Shown here one piece after another: positions 1-8,301 of a DNA stretch of 50,601 nucleotides (positions are counted from its first letter, which is position 1; each line of letters starts with the position of its first letter). The stretch lies in the NCBI GenBank assembly GCA_020832655.1, contig JAFIEF010000020.1:1-50601 (forward strand). Reading direction: 5' to 3'. Below the pieces are notes generated by a model, which worked only from the letters and a program-made list of their open reading frames with translations, made no database searches and had not been told where the DNA came from. Source of the stretch: Paracoccaceae bacterium. Lineage in GTDB: Bacteria > Pseudomonadota > Alphaproteobacteria > Rhodobacterales > Rhodobacteraceae. The position numbers and the translations under genes were made by a program.

Positions 1-54
1 AATGCCTTAGCCTGCAAATTCAGCCAGAATCCCGGCCCCAAGTGTTAAAGTTGG

Positions 55-270
55 GTGATCTGCTTCCTGGCCCTTGTGTTGTATCGCGTCATGCGCATGC
101 GCCTGAAAGCCAAGGGCCACAGCGCAAGCCCGCGTACTGCCCTCGATCTGCTCGAGCGCATTCAACGCCACACAACCAGCATCGGCAAACGAACGCTGGA
201 TGGGCTTTCGACAATCACCCCGGAACAATTGGAACTCTTCGACACCCTGGAACTGCCAAAACCCGCCTGA
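55..270 (+). pseudogene. IS1634-type transposase, C-terminal remnant
   Basis: The 71-residue reading frame resembles the extreme C-terminus of IS1634/IS4-group transposases: a hydrophobic FLALVLYRVMRMRLKAKG stretch, then an ALDLLERIQRH segment and an ending with TPEQLELFDTLELPKP. A full transposase would be several hundred residues long, so the catalytic DDE region is missing. The frame is interrupted by a TAA at 46-48, and bases 1-54 do not continue the family, so the element was cut just before position 55. No inverted repeat could be assigned. It is a decayed mobile-element end with no expected activity. The assignment rests on recalled family similarity. Confidence 0.6.
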
Positions 271-291
271 TACCCGTTCGGTAGTCACACA

Positions 292-308
292 ATGGCGAAT
301 CTCGCCAT
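292..308. terminator. Small perfect hairpin between the IS remnant and the DUF427 gene
   Basis: ATGGCGA and TCGCCAT form a 7-bp perfect stem with a 3-base loop. No U-run follows on either strand. It lies in the 98-bp gap between the transposase remnant and the convergent DUF427 gene, so it may be part of the old IS end or a weak bidirectional terminator. Confidence 0.25.
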
Positions 309-368
309 AACAATATCAATCACTTAACCGTTTTGCTGTTGAACTTCTGGGCGCAAGGGCCAGAGGTG

Positions 369-707
369 TCAGACCCGCTCGACCGTGACCTTGCTTGCAT
401 CAAAGGCCAGATAGCCCTTGACCCGCGCCGCAGCCTCGGTGGGCACGGTCAGGCTGTAGGCGGCATTGGTGATCAGCCCTTCGGGGCTGGAGACATGAAA
501 GAACACCCCGTTGCCGCGATCATCACAGACCAGCTGGCGATCAGATTCTTCCAGCACCGCACCCGCAATGTCTTCGCGCGGGAAATAGATGACAAAGGGG
601 AAATTGCGCTGGACCAGTTCCAGCGCGCGCGCGCTTTCGCCGATCACCGACCCATTTGCGCGCACCACCCAGGTGCCTTCAGCGGGGTATATCTGGATAG
701 CTTTCAT
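369..707 (-). CDS. DUF427 domain-containing protein
   Basis: A protein of 112 residues that matches the DUF427 family along its whole length: an opening MKAIQIYPAEGTWVVRANG, the motif IGESARALEL, the segment YFPREDIAGAVLEE, and a closing GYLAFDASKVTVERV. The family is common in proteobacteria and actinobacteria and has no established biochemical role. The start is placed at 707 because the sequence GAAGGGA lies about nine bases upstream of this ATG; another ATG two codons earlier (713) would put the same Shine-Dalgarno too close. It sits alone between the IS remnant and the aminopeptidase, both facing or following it, so context gives no clue to function. Confidence 0.85.
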   Translation of the reverse strand: MKAIQIYPAEGTWVVRANGSVIGESARALELVQRNFPFVIYFPREDIAGAVLEESDRQLVCDDRGNGVFFHVSSPEGLITNAAYSLTVPTEAAARVKGYLAFDASKVTVERV

Positions 708-797
708 CGTCATCTGTCCCTTCACATCTGTCTTGGGGCACCTTGTCGCAGCCCGATGATGGATTGGCAATGCGCCAGTTGCTTGTCATGTCGCTCC

Positions 798-2618
798 TCA
801 TGCGTCCCCCAGCGGGGCGCAGGCCGTATCAAGCCATTTGCGGGCGGCGGCTGACAATTGCGTTGCCAGAAGGGTCTGCACCCTGGCATGATAGGCGTCA
901 ATCCAGTCTCGCTCGGCAGTGCTCAGCATTTCGGCAAGGATAAGCCGTCGGTCAATCGGGGCAAGGGTCAGGGTCTCGAACTCCAGCCAGTCGCGCGCAT
1001 CACCGCCTTCGGGCACCTTGCCCTTATGCACCACAATCAGGTTTTCCAGACGGATGCCGAACTGCCCCTCGCGGTAATATCCCGGTTCATTGGACAGGAT
1101 CATCCCTTCGGCCAACGCCACCTGACTGATCCGCGACAGGCGCTGCGGCCCTTCATGCACCGACAGGAAGCTGCCCACCCCGTGGCCGGTGCCGTGGTCA
1201 TAATCCAGCCCCGCCAGCCACAAGGGATAGCGCGCCAGCGCATCCAGATGCGCGCCTGCCACCCCGCGCGGAAAGCGCGCGCGCGATATCGCGATCATAC
1301 CTTGCAGCACGCGGGTAAAGCACTGCGCCGCAAGCTCGGCCACCGGGCCGATGGCGACGGTGCGGGTGATGTCGGTGGTGCCGTCCAGATATTGCCCGCC
1401 TGAATCCACCAGCATCAGATCGCCGGGGATCAGCCGACGATTGCTGTCCTCGGTCACGCGGTAATGCACGATCGCCCCGTTGGGGCCAGAGCCTGAAATC
1501 GTGTCAAAACTCAGATCCTGCAATGCCCCTGTGGCCATGCGACAGGCTTCCAGATGCCGCGCAATGTCGATCTCGGTCAGCACATGGTCAGGGTCATCCG
1601 CCAGCTTCTGTGCCTGCCCATCCAGCCAGCAAAGAAACTCGACCATCGCTGCCCCGTCGCGCAGATGCGCCGCGCGCGCGCCGGATAATTCGGCCTCGTT
1701 CTTGCACGCCTTGGGCAGAAGGCAGGGATCTTGCTGCCATGCGAGTTCTGCCCCCGCCTCTGACAGGATATCCGACACCCGCAAGGGTGCGGTCGTCTTG
1801 TCCAGCCGCACTGGCCCGGACAAGGTGCGCAAGGCAGGTTCGAAGGCCTCTGGCGGGCGCAGATGCACGCTATCGGGCAGGCACAGCCTCGCGCATTTCT
1901 CGGGCGGGGCAAACAGATCCACCCGCCCGTCATCATGCATGATGGCAAAGCCCTGCATCACCGGCAGGCGCGGCAGATCGGCCCCACGTATATTCAAAAG
2001 CCAGCAGATGCTGTCGGGCTGGGTCAGCACGGCAGCCCCGTGACCGGCCTTGCGCAACGCCGCACCGATCCGTTGGCATTTGCTGGCGGCGGACTCTCCC
2101 GCATGCTCTGGCGGATAGGCATAGGCGGGCGCGGCAGGGGGCGCGGGCCGGTCAGTCCAGAGCGGGTTGATCTGATTGGCCACCCGCGTCAGACGGATTT
2201 CCGTGCCCTCAAGGCCGCGCTCCAGCGTCTCGATCTCCTCAAGGGTGTGCAGCCAGGGGTCAAAGCCGATCACGGCGTCTGCGGGCGCGTGTTCGCGCAG
2301 CCAGTCGGCGGGCTTGACCTCTGGCCAGTTGACCGGGGTGAAATCATCCGAACATTGCAGCCGTGCCTGCACGCGGTAGCGGCCATCGACGAACAGCCCC
2401 GCGCAATCGGGCAGCACGATGCAGAACCCCGCCGAGCCGGTGAAACCCGTCAGCCATGCCAGAGCTTCATCGCAGGCCGCGACATATTCACCCTGATGCG
2501 CATCGGCGCGCGGGACAAGATAGCCAGTCAGCCCCAGCGCATGCAGCGCATCGCGCAGCGCGCGCAGCCTTGGCGGGCCATCTTCGGGGCGGGTGGTGGC
2601 GGTATAGGTTTGAAACAT
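798..2618 (-). CDS. M24B Xaa-Pro aminopeptidase (aminopeptidase P family)
   Basis: A cytoplasmic metallopeptidase of 606 residues predicted to remove N-terminal residues that precede proline. It has the three-part architecture of the long aminopeptidase P group: two creatinase-like N-terminal domains, then the pita-bread catalytic domain, then a short C-terminal extension. The five metal ligands are visible: two Asp in MLVDSGGQYLDGTTDITRT, His in HGTGHGVGSFLSVHEGP, Glu in LSNEPGYY, and Glu in RLENLIVV. The open frame extends upstream to 2822, but the ATG at 2618 (protein MFQTYTATTR) has an AGGGTCAG sequence just upstream and gives the family length. The upstream extension overlaps the divergent promoter of the next gene and looks non-coding. 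Confidence 0.92.
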   Translation of the reverse strand: MFQTYTATTRPEDGPPRLRALRDALHALGLTGYLVPRADAHQGEYVAACDEALAWLTGFTGSAGFCIVLPDCAGLFVDGRYRVQARLQCSDDFTPVNWPEVKPADWLREHAPADAVIGFDPWLHTLEEIETLERGLEGTEIRLTRVANQINPLWTDRPAPPAAPAYAYPPEHAGESAASKCQRIGAALRKAGHGAAVLTQPDSICWLLNIRGADLPRLPVMQGFAIMHDDGRVDLFAPPEKCARLCLPDSVHLRPPEAFEPALRTLSGPVRLDKTTAPLRVSDILSEAGAELAWQQDPCLLPKACKNEAELSGARAAHLRDGAAMVEFLCWLDGQAQKLADDPDHVLTEIDIARHLEACRMATGALQDLSFDTISGSGPNGAIVHYRVTEDSNRRLIPGDLMLVDSGGQYLDGTTDITRTVAIGPVAELAAQCFTRVLQGMIAISRARFPRGVAGAHLDALARYPLWLAGLDYDHGTGHGVGSFLSVHEGPQRLSRISQVALAEGMILSNEPGYYREGQFGIRLENLIVVHKGKVPEGGDARDWLEFETLTLAPIDRRLILAEMLSTAERDWIDAYHARVQTLLATQLSAAARKWLDTACAPLGDA

Positions 2619-2746
2619 GCCTGACCCTAGCTGAAGCACACAGGAAAGCACCATAGCCCAGCACGCAGACCCGCGCCATCCGGTTCCCGCGCTTGACACA
2701 GCCCCGCCAGCGCCGTCATGCTGTCGGTGATTAGGGACCGATACAT

Positions 2747-3499
2747 ATGCAGAAATCCAATTGGTATTATGCCGAGGGCCAGCAGCGTCATGGCCCGCTG
2801 GACGCCGGGCAGATGGCGGCACTGGTCAAGGATCGCATCATCCGGCCGGACACGATGGTCTGGCAGGAAGGGATGGCGAACTGGGCCTTGGCGCGCGATC
2901 ATTTCGACTTTGCCTCTGGCACCACCCCGCCGCCCTTGCCGCAGGCCGGGCAGAGCCGTGTGCCGGTGGTGCGCCGCATGCGCAGCGAAAGCGCCAGCGC
3001 CGGGCACCGTGATGGGCAGGCAGAGGTAGCGCTGCACCCCGCCCCGCCGCGAAGTTTTTCTCAGGCGGTTTCGGTCAGCCTGACCAGGTATTTTACCTTT
3101 TCAGGCCGCGCCAGCCGGTCAGAATTCTGGTATTTCTTCCTGTTCACGATACTGATCGGGTTGCTGGCCGGGTTTCTGGACGGGGTGCTGTTCGGTTATA
3201 GCTGGGATGACGAATTCAGCCCGCTTAGCAACTCTGTCTCGCTTGCGCTGCTGATCCCCAGCCTGTCAGTGGGCTGGCGGCGGCTGCATGACACGGGCCG
3301 TTCAGGCTGGTGGATTGGCGGGTTCTGGCTGGCGGTGATGGTGACGGGTGTGCTGATCGGGATTGGGGCGGTCAGCGGCAGCGCAGGAACAATGGGCATG
3401 CTGGGCGCCCTTTCGGGGCTTGGCGTGCTGGTCTATTTCATCGTGATGCTGGTGTTTCTGTGCAGCAAGGGCGACCCCGGCCCCAACCGTTTCGGCTGA
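2747..3499 (+). CDS. GYF_2 (DUF4339) and DUF805 membrane protein
   Basis: A fusion of two small modules in 250 residues. Residues 5-50 match the GYF_2/DUF4339 domain (WYYAEGQQRHGPLDAGQM, then a WQEGMANW motif), a probable protein-protein interaction module. Residues about 105-245 match DUF805, opening with FSGRASRSEFWYFF and containing about four hydrophobic membrane segments, with the typical WRRLHDTGRSGWW motif. A low-complexity linker rich in Pro and basic residues joins them. The ATG at 2747 is preceded by TAGGGAC nine bases upstream. It is divergent from the aminopeptidase. The function is unknown; the layout suggests a cytoplasmic GYF_2 domain tethered to the inner membrane. Confidence 0.85.
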   Translation: MQKSNWYYAEGQQRHGPLDAGQMAALVKDRIIRPDTMVWQEGMANWALARDHFDFASGTTPPPLPQAGQSRVPVVRRMRSESASAGHRDGQAEVALHPAPPRSFSQAVSVSLTRYFTFSGRASRSEFWYFFLFTILIGLLAGFLDGVLFGYSWDDEFSPLSNSVSLALLIPSLSVGWRRLHDTGRSGWWIGGFWLAVMVTGVLIGIGAVSGSAGTMGMLGALSGLGVLVYFIVMLVFLCSKGDPGPNRFG

Positions 3500-3586
3500 A
3501 CGCGGCTGGCTTGCCGGTTTCATTGACCTGCGCGCAGGGGCGGCATATCTTTCCAGCCCCGGCCCACATCCAAGGGACACCGCGCC

Positions 3587-5851
3587 ATGAGCCGCTTTGC
3601 CGCCCCGATTGCCGAGCAGATCTGGGATATGAAATACCGGCTGAAACAGGCCGATGGCACGCCCATCGACCACAGCGTCGAAGATACATGGCGCCGCATC
3701 GCCACCGCGCTGGCCAGTGTCGAGGATGACCCTTCGCTGTGGCAGGGCCGCTTCTATGCCGCGCTGGAGGATTTCAAGTTCCTGCCCGCAGGCCGCATCA
3801 CCGCAGGCGCCGGCACCGACCGCAATGTGACGCTGTTCAACTGTTTTGTCATGGGCACCATCCCCGACAGCATGGCGGGTATTTTCGAAATGCTGAAAGA
3901 GGCCGCGCTGACCATGCAGCAAGGCGGCGGGATCGGCTATGATTTCAGCACGCTGCGCCCCAAAGGCGCGCCGGTTGCAGGTGTGGCCGCCGATGCCTCT
4001 GGGCCGCTGTCCTTCATGGATGTGTGGGATGCAATGTGCCGCACCATCATGTCGGCAGGGTCACGCCGCGGCGCGATGATGGCAACCATGCGCTGCGACC
4101 ATCCCGACATCGCCGAATTCATCACCGCCAAGCACGATGCCGCGCGGCTGCGCATGTTCAACCTCTCGGTGCTGGTCAGCGATGATTTCATGGCCGCAGT
4201 GAAGGCCGATGCGCCCTGGGATCTGCAATTCGGGGGGCGGGTCTATCAGACCGTGCAGGCACGCGATCTGTGGAACCGGATCATGCGTGCGACCTATGAT
4301 TATGCAGAACCGGGTGTTATCTTCATCGACCGGATCAATCAGGCCAATAACCTGAATTACTGCGAAACCATCGCCGCGACCAATCCTTGTGGTGAACAGC
4401 CGCTGCCGCCCTATGGCGCCTGCCTGTTGGGGTCGATCAATCTGGCGCGGCTGGTGCGTGATCCTTTCACCGACCGCGCCGCGCTGGATGAGAGCACACT
4501 TGCCGAACTGGTCACGCTGGCGGTACGGATGATGGATAATGTCGTCGATCTCAGCCGCTTTCCCCTGCCCGCCCAGACGCAGGAGGCGCAGGCCAAGCGG
4601 CGCATCGGGCTGGGGGTGACGGGGCTGGCCGATGCGCTGATCCTGTGCCGGTTGCGCTATGGCTCTGACGCGGCGGTGGCGCGCACCGAAACCTGGATGC
4701 GTGCGATTGCGCGCGCGGCCTATCTGGCCAGCGTCGATCTGGCGCGCGAAAAGGGCGCTTTCCCGCTATTTGATGCCGATGCCTATCTGGCCTCTGGCAC
4801 CATGCAGGGGATGGAGCAGGACATTCGCGACGCGGTCGCCGAGCATGGCATCCGCAACGCGCTGCTGACCTCGGTCGCGCCAACCGGCACGATCAGCCTT
4901 TATGCCGGCAATGTCAGTTCGGGGATAGAGCCGGTCTTTGCCCATAGCTACACGCGCAAGGTGTTGCAGAAGGATGGCAGCCGCAACGATGAACGGGTCG
5001 AGGATTACGCCGTAGCATTATGGCGGCAGATCAAGGGCGATGCACCGCTGCCGGATTACTTCGTCGATGCGCAGGGGCTGGCCCCGCTCGATCATGTCAA
5101 GATGCAGGCAGCCGCGCAGAAATGGGTCGACAGTTCGATTTCCAAGACCATCAACTGCCCTGAAGATATCAGCTTTGCCGATTTCAAGGATATCTATCTG
5201 GTGGCGTGGGATATGGGGTGCAAGGGCTGCACCACCTATCGCCCGAATGCGGTGACCGGATCAGTGCTGTCGGTGTCGGACCAGTCCGAAAGCGTGCCGC
5301 AGGCTGATCAGGGCGCGGATGTGGTCTATCTGTCCACCCCCTATGACCGGCCAGAGGCGCTGGAGGGCCACACCTACAAGCTGAAATGGCCGGGTTCCGA
5401 ACATGCGATCTATGTCACCATCAATGACACGGTGATCAACGGCCATCGCCGCCCCTTCGAGATTTTCATCAATTCCAAGAATATGGAGCATTTCGCCTGG
5501 ACCGTGGCGCTGACGCGGATGATCTCGGCGGTGTTCCGGCGCGGGGGGGATGTGTCCTTCGTGGTCGAGGAGCTGAAAGCCGTGTTCGACCCACGCGGGG
5601 GGGCGTGGGTGCAGGGGCGGTATATCCCTTCGATCCTGGCCGCGATTGGCGGGGTGATCGAACAGCATCTGATCCGCATCGGCTTTATCGATGGCGAGGG
5701 GCTGGGGCTGAAAACCGACCCCGAAGCCGCGCGCATGGCAGTGGGCGACGCCCCGCGCGGGCGCGCCTGCCCGGCCTGCGGTGCCTATGAGCTGGTGATG
5801 ATCGAAGGCTGCATGACCTGCCGCGCCTGCGGCCATTCCAATTGCGGATAG
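3587..5851 (+). CDS. nrdJ: Adenosylcobalamin-dependent (class II) ribonucleoside-diphosphate reductase
   Basis: Reduces ribonucleotides to deoxyribonucleotides using a thiyl radical generated from adenosylcobalamin, so it works with or without oxygen. In the 754-residue protein the first redox cysteine is C86 in LFNCFVMG, and the active-site loop is NPCGEQ, with N266, C268 and E270. C279 lies in YGACLLGSINL. A TSCPD-type domain follows the barrel (about residues 590-700), and the last 30 residues form a cysteine-rich tail with CPAC, CMTC and CGHSNC, expected to relay electrons and bind zinc. The ATG at 3587 follows CAAGGGACAC. The gap upstream is only 87 bp, with no room for a full cobalamin riboswitch. 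No class I nrdAB genes are in the window. Confidence 0.95.
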   Translation: MSRFAAPIAEQIWDMKYRLKQADGTPIDHSVEDTWRRIATALASVEDDPSLWQGRFYAALEDFKFLPAGRITAGAGTDRNVTLFNCFVMGTIPDSMAGIFEMLKEAALTMQQGGGIGYDFSTLRPKGAPVAGVAADASGPLSFMDVWDAMCRTIMSAGSRRGAMMATMRCDHPDIAEFITAKHDAARLRMFNLSVLVSDDFMAAVKADAPWDLQFGGRVYQTVQARDLWNRIMRATYDYAEPGVIFIDRINQANNLNYCETIAATNPCGEQPLPPYGACLLGSINLARLVRDPFTDRAALDESTLAELVTLAVRMMDNVVDLSRFPLPAQTQEAQAKRRIGLGVTGLADALILCRLRYGSDAAVARTETWMRAIARAAYLASVDLAREKGAFPLFDADAYLASGTMQGMEQDIRDAVAEHGIRNALLTSVAPTGTISLYAGNVSSGIEPVFAHSYTRKVLQKDGSRNDERVEDYAVALWRQIKGDAPLPDYFVDAQGLAPLDHVKMQAAAQKWVDSSISKTINCPEDISFADFKDIYLVAWDMGCKGCTTYRPNAVTGSVLSVSDQSESVPQADQGADVVYLSTPYDRPEALEGHTYKLKWPGSEHAIYVTINDTVINGHRRPFEIFINSKNMEHFAWTVALTRMISAVFRRGGDVSFVVEELKAVFDPRGGAWVQGRYIPSILAAIGGVIEQHLIRIGFIDGEGLGLKTDPEAARMAVGDAPRGRACPACGAYELVMIEGCMTCRACGHSNCG

Positions 5852-5925
5852 GCGCACTGCGCCATCCTGTCGCTTTTGCATCGCACTGATCCGGCCTATA
5901 TATGCAGAAAATAAAAGAGGTCGAT

Positions 5926-6348
5926 ATGCTCAGATTTCTGCCTGTGCTGGTTGCACTGCTGCTGATTGCCCCGCCTGCCCCTGCGCAGCAAGTCTATGCG
6001 GCCCAACCTACTGCGCAGCAACTGGAAGCGACGCCTGCCTTGCTGGTCGATATCCGCCGCCCCGAGGAATGGGTGCAGACCGGGGTTCTGCCAAATGCCG
6101 TGCTGCTGACCTATGAGCATTTCAACACGCCCGAAGAGTTCCTTGCCGCGCTGGCCCCGCATATGCAGCCCGGCCAGCCGGTTGCCCTGATCTGCCGCAC
6201 CGGCAACCGCACCAGCCGCGCCGCCCGCGCCCTGGCCGAACGGATGGATGTGCCGGTGATCGATGTGATGGGCGGCATGTTCCGCCTGATGGGCGCGGGC
6301 TATGCCCCAAAACGCCCCACCCGCGCGCAGGGCTGCACCATCTGTTAG
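5926..6348 (+). CDS. Exported rhodanese-like domain protein
   Basis: A small single-domain rhodanese of 140 residues with an N-terminal signal peptide (hydrophobic LPVLVALLLIAPPAPA, probable cleavage after APA at residue 20). The active-site loop is CRTGNRTS with the catalytic C90, which can carry a persulfide. The protein ends in CTIC, so a second thiol pair is present. An in-frame ATG exists at 5902, but AAAAGAGG lies at the right distance before the ATG at 5926. It follows nrdJ by 74 bp on the same strand. The exact substrate is unknown; periplasmic thiol or sulfur transfer is an inference from the fold and signal peptide. Confidence 0.85.
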   Translation: MLRFLPVLVALLLIAPPAPAQQVYAAQPTAQQLEATPALLVDIRRPEEWVQTGVLPNAVLLTYEHFNTPEEFLAALAPHMQPGQPVALICRTGNRTSRAARALAERMDVPVIDVMGGMFRLMGAGYAPKRPTRAQGCTIC

Positions 6349-6417
6349 GGCACAGCCCCGAAAAACCAGTCATCGGAATTTGACCTGCATCCGGGTTGAT
6401 TTCTGCCGCCGGTCTGT

Positions 6418-6429
6418 GTTAGCGCAAAC
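6418..6429. promoter_or_regulatory. Possible LacI-family (CceR-like) operator upstream of GAPDH
   Basis: GTTAGCGCAAAC is a 12-bp palindrome with a single mismatched pair, preceded by TG, 30 bp before the GAPDH start codon. Its shape resembles LacI-family operators and what I recall of the CceR site controlling central carbon genes in Rhodobacter. Seen: the palindrome and its position. Inferred: the regulator. Confidence 0.35.
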
Positions 6430-6459
6430 GCGACGCTGACATCATGACAGGAGAGGCCC

Positions 6460-7458
6460 ATGACCACCCGGCTTGCCATCAATGGATTCGGCCGTATCGG
6501 CCGACTTGTTCTGCGCGCCTTGATCGAACAGAATCGCAGCGATCTGGAAATCGTGGCGATCAATGATCTTGGCCCGGTGGAAAGCAACGCGCATCTGCTG
6601 CGCTTTGATTCGGTGCATGGGCGCTTTCCCGGCGATATCACGGTCGCAGGCGACAGCATCGATGCCGGGCGCGGGCCGATCCGCGTCACGGCGGAACGCG
6701 ACCCGGCCAATCTGCCCTGGGATGATGTCGATATCGTGCTGGAATGCACCGGTATCTTCAAGGATGCCGACAAGGCGCGCGGGTATCTGGCCCGCGCAGG
6801 CAAGGTGCTGGTCTCGGCCCCGTCGAAAGGGGCGGATGCGACCATCGTCTATGGCGTCAATCATGACACACTGAAGGGCGAATACCAGATCGTGTCGAAC
6901 GGGTCATGCACCACCAATTGTCTGGCCCCTGTGGCCAAGGTGCTGCATGACGCGGTGGGCATAACGCGCGGCTTCATGACCACGATCCACGCCTATACCG
7001 GCGATCAGCCGACGCTGGACCGCATGCATGGCGACATGTATCGCGCCCGCGCTGCGGCAATGAGCATGATCCCCACCTCGACCGGGGCGGCACGCGCCGT
7101 TGGGCTGGTGCTGCCCGAACTTGCGGGCAAGCTTGACGGGGTGGCTATTCGCGTGCCCACGCCCAATGTCTCTGCCGTGGATCTGACCTTTGAAGCGGCA
7201 CAGGATGTCACTGTGGATCAGATCAATGCCGCGATCATCGCCGCATCCGAAGGGCCGTTGAAGGGCATTCTGGGTGTGACCGACCAACCCAATGTCAGCA
7301 TGGATTTCAACCATGACCCGCGCTCGTCGATCTTCCATCTGGACCAGACCAAGGTTCTGGAAGGCCGCATGGTGCGCGTGCTGTCCTGGTATGACAATGA
7401 ATGGGGCTTTTCCAACCGGATGCTGGACACCGCCGCCGCAATGGCGCGGGCGGGCTGA
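6460..7458 (+). CDS. gap: Type I glyceraldehyde-3-phosphate dehydrogenase
   Basis: Catalyses the NAD-linked oxidation and phosphorylation of glyceraldehyde-3-phosphate in glycolysis, or the reverse reaction in gluconeogenesis. The protein is 332 residues, the family's usual length. The Rossmann motif is NGFGRIGR at 8-15. The catalytic cysteine is C150 in SNGSCTTN and its partner is H177 in TTIHAYT. The C-terminal signature [11 protein letters not shown] is intact. The start has a strong GGAGAGG eight bases upstream. A palindrome at 6418-6429 and a hairpin terminator at 7497-7513 suggest that it is transcribed alone. No other glycolytic or Calvin-cycle gene is adjacent, so this copy's direction of flux cannot be read from context. 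Confidence 0.96.
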   Translation: MTTRLAINGFGRIGRLVLRALIEQNRSDLEIVAINDLGPVESNAHLLRFDSVHGRFPGDITVAGDSIDAGRGPIRVTAERDPANLPWDDVDIVLECTGIFKDADKARGYLARAGKVLVSAPSKGADATIVYGVNHDTLKGEYQIVSNGSCTTNCLAPVAKVLHDAVGITRGFMTTIHAYTGDQPTLDRMHGDMYRARAAAMSMIPTSTGAARAVGLVLPELAGKLDGVAIRVPTPNVSAVDLTFEAAQDVTVDQINAAIIAASEGPLKGILGVTDQPNVSMDFNHDPRSSIFHLDQTKVLEGRMVRVLSWYDNEWGFSNRMLDTAAAMARAG

Positions 7459-7496
7459 CCTCGCCCGCCATCATCTGACCGCCGCAGACCCACGCG

Positions 7497-7516
7497 CCCG
7501 CCGATCCGGCGGGTGC
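7497..7516 (+). terminator. Hairpin terminator after GAPDH
   Basis: CCCGCCG, loop ATC, then CGGCGGG forms a 7-bp perfect stem 38 bp after the GAPDH stop. It is followed by TGCTTTC, so the U-run is poor. It lies between two convergent genes and may serve both. Confidence 0.5.
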
Positions 7517-7532
7517 TTTCATATGCGCCCTC

Positions 7533-8129
7533 TCAGCGCAACAGCATCCACAGCGCAACACCGGCAAGCATCACCCCGAATGCCGTGTTCATTGCCCGCG
7601 CATCCGCAGCGCTGCGAAACCGCCTTGCCAGCAGATCCCCGAACAGCGTCCATGCCGTGAAGGCGAGAGCATTGTTGAGGGTGAAGACAAGCGTGATCCA
7701 GACCACCAGCACCGGGTCAACCGGCCCCGAGGCGGGCAGGAACTGCGTGAACGTCAGCGCGATGATCACATAGGCCTTGGGATTCAACAGCAGCAGGATT
7801 GCCCCGTCCAGCGCAGTGGCCTGTCTGGCCTGCGCGGTGCCGGTCATGGCCCCGGCGCGCAGAAACCCCAGTGCCAGCCAGACCACATAGGCCGCACCGC
7901 CATAGCGCAGCAGATCAAACAGGACCGGCGTGACCCGTACCAGACCCGCAAACCCCAGGCCCAGCGCCGCTGTGGCAATCAAGGTGGCCAGATGATAGCC
8001 GGTCGTCGCCGGGACAGAGGCAAGCACGCCAAAGCGGCCCCCGATTGCGGCGAAGAACATGTTTCCGGGGCCGGGGCTGTAGGCAAGCGGAAACAGGAAC
8101 AGCAATAGCGCAAAAGTCAGTTCGATCAT
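7533..8129 (-). CDS. LysE/RhtB family amino-acid or metabolite exporter
   Basis: An inner-membrane protein of 198 residues with about six hydrophobic segments. The family signature near the N-terminus is intact: PLAYSPGPGNMFFAAIGGRFG. The segment LLLNPKAYVIIALTF is also typical of the LysE/RhtB superfamily. Members export amino acids such as lysine, homoserine or threonine; the substrate here cannot be assigned. The start at 8129 is chosen because AGGA lies seven bases upstream. The frame runs further back to 8330, but that would add about 67 hydrophilic residues not found in the family. It converges with GAPDH and is separated from gltB by its terminator. Confidence 0.88.
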   Translation of the reverse strand: MIELTFALLLFLFPLAYSPGPGNMFFAAIGGRFGVLASVPATTGYHLATLIATAALGLGFAGLVRVTPVLFDLLRYGGAAYVVWLALGFLRAGAMTGTAQARQATALDGAILLLLNPKAYVIIALTFTQFLPASGPVDPVLVVWITLVFTLNNALAFTAWTLFGDLLARRFRSAADARAMNTAFGVMLAGVALWMLLR

Positions 8130-8240
8130 GGGGGTATCCTGCATCTGGTTGCGCCACGTTGGCCTGAAGATGCGCCTTTTGCGACCCGGTTCCTGCGCAA
8201 TCCGCGCAGCCCTTGTCGCCCGCCCCAACTCTGCGCCCAA

Positions 8241-8272
8241 AGAAAAATGCGCCCGCCGATTCGGCGGGCGCA
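8241..8272 (-). terminator. Rho-independent terminator of the gltD-gltB operon
   Basis: Read on the minus strand, TGCGCCCGCCGA and its complement TCGGCGGGCGCA (8272-8261 and 8259-8248) form a stem of about 11-12 bp with a minimal loop, followed at once by TTTTTCTTT. It starts 30 bp after the gltB stop codon. This is the clearest intrinsic terminator on the minus strand in the window. Confidence 0.85.
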
Positions 8273-8301
8273 CAATGTCGCTGGGATAGGGTGTTCCCGG
8301 C

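Noticed and set aside
3500-3586. Possible cobalamin riboswitch or NrdR box before nrdJ
   Set aside because: The gap is only 87 bp, no B12-box-like or NrdR-type palindrome was seen, and there is no room for the riboswitch fold.
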